Below are positions 54,653 through 64,000 of a stretch of DNA of 64,000 nucleotides, piece after piece. This DNA comes from Corticium candelabrum (taxonomy: Eukaryota; Porifera; Homoscleromorpha; Homosclerophorida; Plakinidae). The stretch covers positions 12,467,985 to 12,531,984 of the forward strand of contig NC_085085.1 of assembly GCF_963422355.1 (NCBI RefSeq), read 5' to 3'. The position numbers were made by a program, and so were the translations under genes. The notes under the pieces are model-generated. The model did not search any database, was not told the origin of the DNA, and saw nothing but the letters and a program-made list of their open reading frames with translations. Numbering within the stretch: the first letter of the stretch is position 1; every line of letters begins with the position of its first letter.

Positions 54653-56869
54653 ATGTTGACAGACACAAGTCGACTTGCGATCTTCGGCAGTGCCATTTGT
54701 CTCGTTGTTCACGGCTCCAGGCAGTAAGTCGAGAGCAAATAGTGTGTTTGTGTGTGTGTGCTAGCAGCTTTTTTGTGCTCGCCTCTGCTGCGGGTGGAGG
54801 GTCGTGACTCCGACAGGTGGTCAACGCCTGGAGCTTTGCCGAGATTTGCGTGGATGCTTGCCTTGGTGGTAATAATTGTGTTCTCTTTCTTCTCTAATTA
54901 GGTCTCTGAAGTTGGACGAAGAAGAGACGGTCGATGAGAATGGCACCGTGGTGACAAATACGAGGCAGTCGAGTAGGTTTTGAGCAAGAGCGGACTGATA
55001 GCTTGTCGCCTCGTTGTTTATTGTGTTTTTTTTTGTTCGTGTTGGGTGCAACAGACCTTCAGATTTTGGACTCTAAGCAGGCGTTGTTTTTGCCTGTTGG
55101 GGCGTCTGTTTCTCTTCTCATGCTTTTCTATTTCTTCGACTCGATGCAGTTCTTCTTCACTGTCGTCAGTACAGGTGAGAAATACCTGTTGTGATGTAAA
55201 GCAGACAGTCAGTTGCTGACGACTGGTGATATTGAAAGCAACTGGTACTTGTCACTAATACAATGAATTGATGTCTGTATTTCTACTTAGTGGAAATAGG
55301 GTAGTAAGGTTTGTGGATAGATTTGATTGAAAATGAAAAAGAGAGATGGAAATGTATTATGGGTGGTTTACAATTGTCGTCATTTTTACGAGGGTACAAA
55401 ACGTACGCTTTTTGGCTACCCTTCTCCTCCCAAAAGTGTGTTTTTACAATGACGATTTTCTGATCACGTGCTGACATGTATGCATTATACTAAGACAGGG
55501 TTGTTCCCCAGCATACAAAAGGCACGGCGCTCCTCCATGCCTTGGCTTCCACTTTGTACAGGCCTGCCATGTTTTGCTGCACGAGTAGGCAGTGATTAGC
55601 TATGAAGACAATGGACTTGTTTGTGTTTGTATTTTTCCAAGTGGTAAGGTGTTTTTTATTTCCTGGGATACTTGGTTTGAAGATAAGACCAATTAGGACT
55701 AATTAAAATGAGAAGATAAATAAATCAATATCCTAATCATCATTTTACAAGCATATGCAAGACCTACCCCTACCCTCCTAACCCCTACCCTCCTAACCCC
55801 TACCCTCCTAACCCCTACCCTCCTAACCCCTACCCTCCTAGCCCCTACCCTTCTAGCGTACATTTTGTAGGCTCGTTGAAAACTACTAGCTTTAATCATG
55901 GGAGACTGTTATAGATAAATTGTAATTTACAAAGAACATACTCAATAACTCAATATCACTTCTTTACTGAAAGGAGCAGTATATTAGTTGTATTACTCAG
56001 TAAAGTCAATTTTTGCCATATTAGATACACATAGTGGTTATTTAGCTATGGCCTGCTACTTTGTTATATACGCTATATAGATACGCTATTTTACCAGCAG
56101 TCTCTGCCGATTGGACCAAATCAGTGATGTCGTGATCTCATCACGTGCACATGCACAACAAACATGAAAACAATCCATGTAGTCTCTTCTCGTAATTTGA
56201 TGACTTCTATGCATGTCGATTGGTTTAATAAATGAAGGCTCTAGGGTGAGGTGGAGCGAAGTGACTGGTGGGGCGGGAGCACCCAGTCGGCGATATACTG
56301 TTCACCACCCTTGCCAATAGGAGTTGAGACAAATTTTTGTAGAGGTGGTAGTGTTGGCTTCTATCATGTCTGTGGTTGGTGGAAGAAGCAGTCAGTAGTC
56401 GGTGTTACGTAAAGTTCGAGATTATTCTGAGCTATCCAGCGAGATCGAGGAAAAGCACATTACACGGATCGCTTGACATTCTCGTTTACATTATGAGTTC
56501 ATGACATCAATGATGTGGTCTAATCAGCACAGACTGCAATATAGCGTACTTAACACAGTAGCCAGTTACGGCTAAATAACCACTGCCTGTTAAATATCAC
56601 AATCAGGCTATTGTTTCTATGGCTTTACTACAGTGAAGCAGATGATTTACAGTGTAACTTCAAATTTGACAGCTTATGGGAGTTAACATTTATGAGATAC
56701 GTTATAGGATTAAAGATTGACTTTTACATCTTTCTTGATGATTTGGTAATGGTTTTGTCTTTGTGTTTTGTGCAGTTATTGCAGGGTTTTCAGTTGCAGC
56801 TTTTGTATTGCCATTTTTTCAATATATTTTCAAGGACTGCCCTGCACAGCAATGCCGGTAAAACTTTGC

Positions 56870-56936
<67 letters not shown>

Positions 56937-57670
56937 TGTGTGTATGGTGTGTGGACCGGGAGTCGTAGGATGGCATCACTTGTGTCGTCTCTCACTTGTT
57001 TACCTGCGGAAAACTTGCAAGTCTCTCGGGGTCAATTTCCTGCACAAAGAACATCGACAAAGTCGCAGAAGAGGATTCCTTTGGTACTTTGCTTCATGGA
57101 ATGTCAGGTCGCTCGTTGACGTTGACGGACCCCCAGAAACTGCATGTGTGAGTGCTTAAACAGCTATTGTTGAGGAGAGGAAAATAGACCTTGTAGTAAG
57201 AGAATTAGACAGATACAATATTAATGTTGCGGCTTTGCAGGAGACATGGTGGTTTGGGAGCAGGGCTTACAGGATAAGACTGATGTATGCAATGGTTAGG
57301 GCATTTGGCTCAAATGCCCAATCATTGAATTCCCAAGATGTGCTTTTTGGGTGTTTATCAGAAAAGCATCCATAAGGTGGCTCTAAGAAATGCTGGAAAG
57401 ACATAATTAGGAAAGACCTAAATGATCTTAACATTCCAGAAAGCTGTTGGTATGACTTAGCAAATCAAGATCTGCCTGGAGAGACCATTGCCATGCCTGT
57501 CTGGAGTCTAGTCAAGTGTCATCTGGCAAAGTTGATTTACAAACTGTTGTCTGCCCTGAGTGTCACAGAGGTTTCAGACGCATTAGTGACTTGAAGAGAC
57601 ACAAATGTGTCTGTGTCCCCACTGGGGTAGTGTCCATTTAGACAGAAGCAATACAAGGAGGAGGGGGAGG

Positions 57671-57728
<58 letters not shown>

Positions 57729-58847
57729 ACATGTGCACATATTTATGATACTAACTGCAGATCTTTTCTAGTGGTATTGCGTGTTGGAGTCGCTATTGTG
57801 AATGTTGTGGTCCCTTGTCACTAGCTGGCCTTGCTTCAGCATTAGTTGCTACTATTGTTGTTGTAACATGGGTATTAACAGCTCACTGGGCTCTCATGGA
57901 TGGTAGGATCATTGTGTACGACACTTTTACACCCTGTCACGCATATCCCTTTTTGTTTAGCACTCGGGTATGGTGTATGTGTCTGTATGATAGCATATGT
58001 TCGTGTATCAAGCTTGCGAGTGTCCACAGTGCTGCTTTGTGGTTTACTACTTTATGATGTATTTTGGGTAAGTCTATGTTTGTAATTGGAAGCTAAGCTA
58101 AACTACATTAACCTCTCTATCAGGTTTTCTTCTCTTCCGCAATATTTCACTCCAATGTTATGCTTGATGTGGCCACCAAGGAAGCAGACAACCCGGTTGG
58201 AGACACTTTGGGTTTGTTGTACATAACTGTTGTGTTACTAGGCCATGGTCTCTTGTAGGTGTCCATGCTTGCTAATCGAATGAACTTGAAACATGTTGGA
58301 ATGTCAGCACCTCAACTGTCCCTGCCTGGGAAACTGATGTTTCCCAGCACAAACGTGCAAGGCCATTTTGCCATGCTTGGCCTAGGAGACATTGTATGAG
58401 ATACATTGTGATGCCATGCTGCCGTGTTGTCTTGTGCTCTGATGTATGCACATGTGTAGGTCATGCCAGGTTTACTTCTCTGCTTTGTTATGCGGTTTGA
58501 TCATCACAAGGCAAAATATTATGAACCTAAGTCAACAGGATTCAAGTACTATTATTTCACTATTGCTCTTATGGGCTATGCCGTAGGTGAGTCAAGTCTC
58601 TAATAGATAAAGTTTTGTGTGGCTGGCTTCATGTCCTTTATGGTCACATGGCACTAAAGTTATATCCCTGAGTGGTAAATGTGTATGTGGTTTGTCTGTA
58701 ATACTACATGTTGCACTATGTCATGCATGTTTACCTATATGTACTTATTAGTTGTACGCACTACCATATGTACATGTTATCTCGACATACATAATTGATA
58801 ACCTAGATTGAGAATAAATAAAAGCAGTTTTGGAGACTGATCAGGCG

Positions 58848-58924
<77 letters not shown>

Positions 58925-59368
58925 TGTAAGCACATGACTAAAGGGTGTCCTTGTCATACATTTTGAATTAATATCATCTCTGCCAAGCGAGACTGGCACT
59001 GTACAATATAATATGTATGATAGTTCCAGGTTTGTGCACCAGTGCAAACTGCTTCCCAGTACATGTATAATAAAATTATTATATATGGCAAACATATAGA
59101 CACTCTTGTCAATTTGTGTTATGTTTAGGTTTATTATTAGCTTCTATGGTGTCGGAGCTGACTCACCATGCCCAACCAGCTCTACTGTATCTGGTGCCTT
59201 GTACTTTGATTCCAGTTGTTATCTTGGCACGAGTTCAGGTACATGCAACATGTAGCCATTGCCTCTGAGACGTTAAGACATGTGTTGCATTTGTAGGGTG
59301 ACTTACGACGCATGTGGGTAGAGCCGTTTGCTGGTCTAGAGAAGCCCGCAGATGTTCTAACAGTGTAA
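54653..59368 (+). CDS. SPPL3: Signal peptide peptidase-like 3 (intramembrane aspartyl protease)
   Basis: GxGD-type protease of the Golgi that cleaves type II membrane proteins, including glycosyltransferases. 11 exons: 54653-54723, 54902-54972, 55055-55174, 56776-56857, 57772-57902, 57961-58067, 58124-58195, 58259-58393, 58460-58586, 59129-59238, 59297-59368. Sum 1098 nt, in frame, 365 aa (human about 385). Signatures: [20 protein letters not shown], catalytic YD in LLLYDVFW, catalytic GLGD in [21 protein letters not shown] motif, and C-terminal [11 protein letters not shown]. All three active-site motifs are intact. Hydrophobic segments recur throughout. The start at 54653 is the first in-frame ATG that reproduces the N-terminal membrane segment; a longer N terminus is possible. 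An AATAAA at 59384-59389 lies 16 bp after the stop. Confidence 0.95.
55763..55856. repeat. 15-bp telomere-like minisatellite in an SPPL3 intron
   Basis: About six tandem units of CCTAACCCCTACCCT. It resembles degenerate CCCTAA telomere repeats. The minus strand is G-rich with GGG/GGGG runs and could form quadruplexes. Confidence 0.8.
56872..56945. repeat. (GT)n microsatellite
   Basis: Follows SPPL3 exon 4 by about 15 bp. Confidence 0.9.
57030..57660 (+). mobile_element. Internally deleted LINE in an SPPL3 intron
   Basis: The left part encodes the start of an APE-type endonuclease ([45 protein letters not shown]). The right part, from about 57385, encodes [10 protein letters not shown] and a C2H2-like C terminus ([19 protein letters not shown]). 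The reverse transcriptase is deleted. A (GT)n run at 57672-57728 follows. Same orientation as SPPL3. Confidence 0.7.
57672..57728. repeat. (GT)n microsatellite after the LINE remnant
   Basis: About 28 units, next to a GGAGGAGGGGGAGGA purine block. Confidence 0.9.
58844..58922. repeat. (GC)n–(AC)n microsatellite
   Basis: GCGCGCGCGC runs into about 33 AC units. Alternating purine–pyrimidine sequence with Z-DNA potential, in an SPPL3 intron. Confidence 0.9.
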
Positions 59369-59383
59369 TATGTAATATTAGAA

Positions 59384-59389
59384 AATAAA
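59384..59389 (+). terminator. SPPL3 polyadenylation signal
   Basis: AATAAATAAATAA follows the SPPL3 stop by 16 bp. The coiled-coil gene stop on the opposite strand is at 59512, so the two 3' UTRs must be very short or overlap. Confidence 0.6.
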
Positions 59390-59511
59390 TAAATAATAGA
59401 ATAACAACGATGATGTAGTATACACACAACTAGATGATAAAGAGACACTTGTTTAGAATATTCCCTGGCGTACTATTCGATTGTGGCTTGTACATTGAGA
59501 CCAACTGTTGT

Positions 59512-62500
59512 TCATTCTTGATCGCTGACATGCTTACTGTCATCTCGCAACCAAGCTGATGTACCACCATGATCTTCCATTTCACGTTGCAGTCTGTCCA
59601 TGTCATTCCTGCAGAATAGAAGACACAAACTGTCAGTGTCACTGCAGTACCATTTTTTAACAAATGAGTGACATCAGCATAAACTTTGGTGATAGACCTT
59701 CCAAGCCATTGAGCATTTGAACGATTTATGTGTGTTTTCTATACTGGCTTTCTAATTGAATTCTATTTCCCAAACATGTAACTGTATGTATGTGTGTATG
59801 CTATTCTGCAAATAGTAGTACAAAACACATGGTTTTTAGGAATGGGTGCAATCAGTCCTAAATCTTGCCCTGTCTAGGCACTGACAGGGAGAAAAGATAT
59901 CCAGTCGCTAAGATGCAACGTGTGTACGTGGTCTCACCATGTTCTCACACCATACCCAGATCATGCTTTATGCTTCAAGACGAAAAATCATCTAGTTAGG
60001 TGATGGATATGGACTGAACTATTGAGGTCTGTCACCAAGGTTACAAATAGAAAAGTCAATTTAGTTACCGTAGCAAGTCAAGGCACAGTTGTAAGTTGGT
60101 TGTGACACTCCTGCAATACAAATACATCTTTGTCAGCACGTACTGAGAAAAGTGCATGGAGACTAGCCTTCCAGATCCGCTCATGACTGTTTCATCAGCT
60201 TCCTGGTCTAGTGCATCCTTCATGACTGGGTCAGATATCAAAGTGGGCTTTGAGGACGGCACTCTTCGTGCCTGAAGGCACTGATCTAATAGAGTCGATG
60301 CCGTTTGTCTTAGGTTGTCATTTTGTATCTCCAGCTTTTCCATCCTTTCTTGAATGCTTCTTGCTTCCTGCCGCCTGATTTCTGCTTCTGTCCGTAGCTC
60401 CATTTCATCTACAGCAGTTGCTTCTGACTCCAACTGAAACAATGCCATTTGGTCACGACTCCTCATAACTTCTTCCTCTAAAGAGTTTCTGCCATCCCAG
60501 GTCTCTTTCAGCCTGACAATCATCTCTCTGTTTGATTGTTTTACCATTTCCAGCTGCTTCTGTGCCTCTTCCATCTCCAGTTTGTGCCTTTCTGAAGCCT
60601 TCTGTCCATATATATCTTTTTGCTCACATTCGACAGTCTTCAGCTCTAATTCCCATGTTAGGGATTCTACTTTTTCTATAAGTGATCTCTGCTCGTGTTG
60701 CTTAATCAGCAAGTCACTCTTCATTGACTCTAGATCAGCAATAAACCTCTGCACTTCTTGGTCTCTATTTTTCAATTCTCTCTCTGTTCTCTCCAGATTG
60801 CATTTGATCATGTCTGTTGTCTTCGACAGTTTATCCTTTTCTTTCTCCAGCTGCTCAACAGCTGCCGTCATTTGAGTTGACTGTTCTGTTGTTGTTACTA
60901 ATTCGCTCTGCAGCGTTTCAATCTGAAGTCTTTGTTGAGATTGTTCCACCCTGGCACTGTCTAGCTGTCCAGAACGTTCTACCAGTTCAGCTTCCAAATA
61001 GGTAATGCGCCTTGTCACCTCTCGCTCTTCATCTTCATGATCTGCCAACACAGACTTGGCCTTGGCTGACAAATAGACAAGTGACTGATCTCGCCTTGCT
61101 AAAGCAGCTTCAAGTGCAGACGTATGCTGCTTGAGAGCTGAGTGTGCATCTAAGATACCTGCCAGTTTGCCCTTTTCCAATTCTAATGCTACTTTCATTT
61201 CCTCAATCTTCTGCTCAGACTCAAGCTCTTGGGACTTGGTTGCGAGCTGAAGGCAACTAATTTCTTGCTGCAGCTCTTGTACTTGCTGCTGATGATGATG
61301 GTAACCTGTCACATCCAATCTGCTCTGCTCTTGTAATCTACCCAACTTCATTTCAACAGCCACCTGTGATTGTTCCAATGCAAGTTGTCTTTCTCTGTAG
61401 CTATGTTGTTTCCTCTTGAGCTCATCTGTTAAGATACTCACTTTCTCCTCAAGTTTCTGGGATACACCCTCCAGTCTGTGACATTCTTCATCCCTCACAA
61501 TGGCTTCATGCTTCATTGTTTTGATTGCACCTTCTAGCTCATTGATGTTATCGTAGGCTACCTCCAGTTTGCTTGACAAATGACTGATCTCACCTTTTTT
61601 GGCTGACAATTTGCTCCTGCAATCAGCATCTACAGCTACTAATTTGTCCTTCAGTTTCTCTCGTTCTAGTCTTGCCTCTTCTTCTCTCTGTCTTGTCAAT
61701 TGAAGTTCTCTCTCTACAGCAAATTTCTGTTGTCTGATCTGTGCTAATTCCACAGCCTTTTGTGTAATATCGTCAGTCTTGCAATCGATTAACTTTTCCA
61801 TGCTCTGTTGCTTTTGATAAGCAATCGATAGCTGAGAACTATGAGATGCTGCATTTATATCTCTTTCCCTGATAAGAGCTGACTTGTCTTTCTCCATTCT
61901 ATTGGCTTTCAATTTCATCTCATTTATATCATTTCTTGCTTGCTGCAGCTGTCTCTCAAGTTCATTGATTTTTATCAGTTCTTCTTGACAGCGTTGTTCA
62001 GCTGTGTGACATTGCTGTTCCTTCATGTCCAAATGTTTCTTCATCTTTGAGGTCTCAAACTTTATTTGCAGTACAGACTTTACTTGCTCCTCTAAATGCT
62101 TGGTTGTTCCCTCAAGTTGTAAACCTAGCTGCTCAGCCATTTGTTCAAGTCTCTGTTTCTCTTCCTTGGCAGTTTTCTGTGCATCTCTCAGTGCCTTATC
62201 TACACCCCTCTTTTCTTGCTGTGCTCTTTCAAATGCTACTTCATGCCGTGACCAGTCGTTTGATATCTGTTCTAGAATTTCCATCATATGTCTCTTTTCG
62301 GTCATTCGAGCTTCTTGTAAACCAGAAAACCTCAACTCCAATTGCAATTGCTGAGACTGACTCTGTTCAAGCTCATCATGGCAGCTCTTCATTTCAGTTT
62401 TCAATCTACTTTTCTCTTCTTGCATTGTTTTCTGAAGATGCCTTAATTCTTCTATTTGCTGCTCTGATGCATCTCTCAAGGTCTCTAGTGTTTCAATCTT

Positions 62501-63913
62501 CTTTTGATGAAATAGCAGTTTATTTGACAACATAGAACAGTCAGACTGTTGTGTGGCAACAAGCTCACAAGATTCTTTCAAGAGAGTTTCCAGTTCCGTG
62601 ACCCGATTTTCCTTAGATACCAAAGCAGTAACATATTGTTCTAGCTGTAAGCCTAATTTAGTGTTCTGGTCCCGTAATGACATCACTTGTTTTTCCAGTT
62701 CTGAGAGTCTGCTTTCATTCACACCTGCTGATTCTTGATGTTTCACCCGACTTTCCTTTTTGTTGCTGTCAGTGAGATTGAATGCCCGCTGTAGTTCTGT
62801 CTGCTCTACACGCAGTGTTTCATTTTTCTGCCTAGATATATCAAGTTCAGCTTGACATGCAGCAAGTGATGACTGCAAAGCAGTTTTATCTTCCAGGAGT
62901 TGAGAGTATTCTCTCTGCATGCTGTTAAATTTTCCTTGCAAGTGCGCGCTCTCTTCTTGTAAACTCTGAAGCTGTAAGGCAGCTTTCCGAGCCTTACGTT
63001 TCACACTGTCTGTCTGGATAGACGACGGAGATGCCCATTTAACTCCTTGAGAAAATGGTGGCGTATAAGGCAAGAAAGCACAACGACCAGTAACTAGTTT
63101 TTCCTGTTGAGTTTGAGTTTGATCAGACGATTCTTTGTCTCTAATAATGCCAAATGAATCCGCTACATTTAACTTGGTTGGCCACTGAGTTTGACTAGTT
63201 AGTATAGTTGACAGTTTTGATGAGACTGACTCACTTGCAAATACATTTAAAGATGCATCCATTGGCTTCTCAGATTTGTCAAATGAGAGTTTTCGCCTAA
63301 ATCCTGACATGACACCTTGTGATCCAGTAGCTACAGACACTTGCTCTCCATCAGTCAATGGAGATGTCAATAGGTGTGAATTCAATTCTCTAAGAGATTC
63401 TGGTAAAGAACTGTGAGACGCAGACAAATCACTGCTGCCACTCCGAGGCGTAACAGAACAAGAGTCAGACCTCAACTCAACCGAAGCATTAAGAGCCACA
63501 TCATAACTGCTCTTCGGCAAACTCTCGGTCTGAGGAAAAGTGGCCGTCGTCAGACTCAATCCTGACACTGAATGTGGTCGAGTTGGTGGTCGAGATGAAG
63601 ATGACTCCACACCCTTACTTGCTTCTCTGCCTGTCTGACGTCTGACCAACATTGATGGCTCATCCACATCATCAGAATCAACTGGTTTATGAGATCCCCG
63701 TACTTCTTGCTGCTGCGTTGTCGTTCCTTCATTGTAGATATCCAACACCATACTCCGCATCTGAGACTGTAACGGATTTTCCTCTCCGTCGCTCGCTTCA
63801 GACGCGTCAGCTTGGCTAGAGTTTTTAGACATTCGCTTGGCGTTAAACAACTGCACTCTTTCGTGAAAAGCGGGACCAAGAAATTGCTGAGTGACAGCAT
63901 TCAAAAGATCCAT
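59512..63913 (-). CDS. Long coiled-coil protein, family unassigned
   Basis: Exons 60144-63913, 60069-60110 and 59512-59608 total 3909 nt in frame (1302 aa). Residues 1 to about 290 are Ser/Thr-rich and probably disordered, starting MDLLNAVTQQFLGPAF. About 300-1240 is almost continuous heptad-type coiled coil rich in Glu, Gln, Lys and Leu (LQSLQEESAHLQGKF, LEKQVMSLRDQN, RQLQQARNDINEMK). The C terminus is short (NDMDRLQREMEDHGG) and ends SDQE. There is no motor, membrane or enzyme motif. A centrosomal or cytoskeletal scaffold would fit, but this is a guess from shape only; it resembles CCDC18/CCDC150-type proteins loosely. Nearly all coding sequence sits in one 3.8-kb exon, unlike its neighbours. 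An E-box (GTCACGTGAC context is TCACGTGA) with an inverted CCAAT lies just upstream of the ATG. Confidence 0.85.
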
Positions 63914-63923
63914 TGGTCACGTG
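63912..63923. promoter_or_regulatory. Inverted CCAAT and E-box at the coiled-coil gene start
   Basis: ATTGGTCACGTGAT directly abuts the initiating ATG at 63913. The transcript must start upstream of it or the true start must be downstream, so its role as a promoter element is uncertain. Confidence 0.3.
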
Positions 63924-64000
63924 ATGGTCGTTACGGCCTAAGATAAGCAGCAAGGAAACTAACATCAGCCACCTAGAAAACTAAGCAAAATCGTAAATAC

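Noticed and set aside
55763-55856. True telomere end
   Set aside because: Only about six variant units, flanked on both sides by intron sequence of SPPL3.
62025-62535. Plus-strand frames of 109 and 162 codons
   Set aside because: Antisense shadows of the coiled-coil exon, rich in Ser, Cys and Phe as expected from the complement of Glu/Lys/Gln codons.

Overview
The window is nuclear DNA of an animal, most likely an early-branching invertebrate such as a sponge. Genes are split by short GT–AG introns, and the genes present (death-fold signalling, SPPL3, SUPT20H, AMACR, AACS) are animal-type. Non-coding DNA is AT-rich and full of DIRS, Helitron, LINE and MITE remnants and very long (GT)n tracts. 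The species call is an inference; nothing in the sequence fixes it.

Left half (1–33.4 kb, minus strand): three tandem paralogues, about 13.3 kb apart, encoding ankyrin repeats – Roc GTPase – COR – Death. This is the DAPK1 order without the kinase. Exon models of copies 2 and 3 close exactly in frame (1346 and 1352 aa). Copy 1 lost the short first exon at a sharp breakpoint and instead has an upstream CARD exon plus an unnamed domain; whether these are spliced to it is unresolved. Copies 1 and 2 end in the same Death exon. Copy 3 reaches a different Death exon through a 3.2-kb intron filled by a DIRS-type retroelement. Every copy has about 190 extra residues inside the GTPase domain. The duplication carried along the 3' end of the neighbouring acetoacetyl-CoA synthetase gene, leaving a dead fragment at 21.4–22.1 kb.

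Right half (34.9–64 kb): five single-copy genes. They are acetoacetyl-CoA synthetase (minus, 19 exons, complete), alpha-methylacyl-CoA racemase with a C-terminal SRL peroxisomal signal (minus), a SUPT20H-like SAGA subunit (minus), signal peptide peptidase-like 3 (plus, complete; divergent from SUPT20H), and a 1302-aa coiled-coil protein (minus; tail-to-tail with SPPL3, 143 bp apart). AACS and AMACR are neighbouring lipid-metabolism genes, but no operon-like link is implied.

Transposon insertions present in one duplicate and absent from another date those insertions after the duplications. The least expected content is the CARD/ANK/Roc-COR/Death array: its domain swaps, its GTPase insertion and its patchwork identity.
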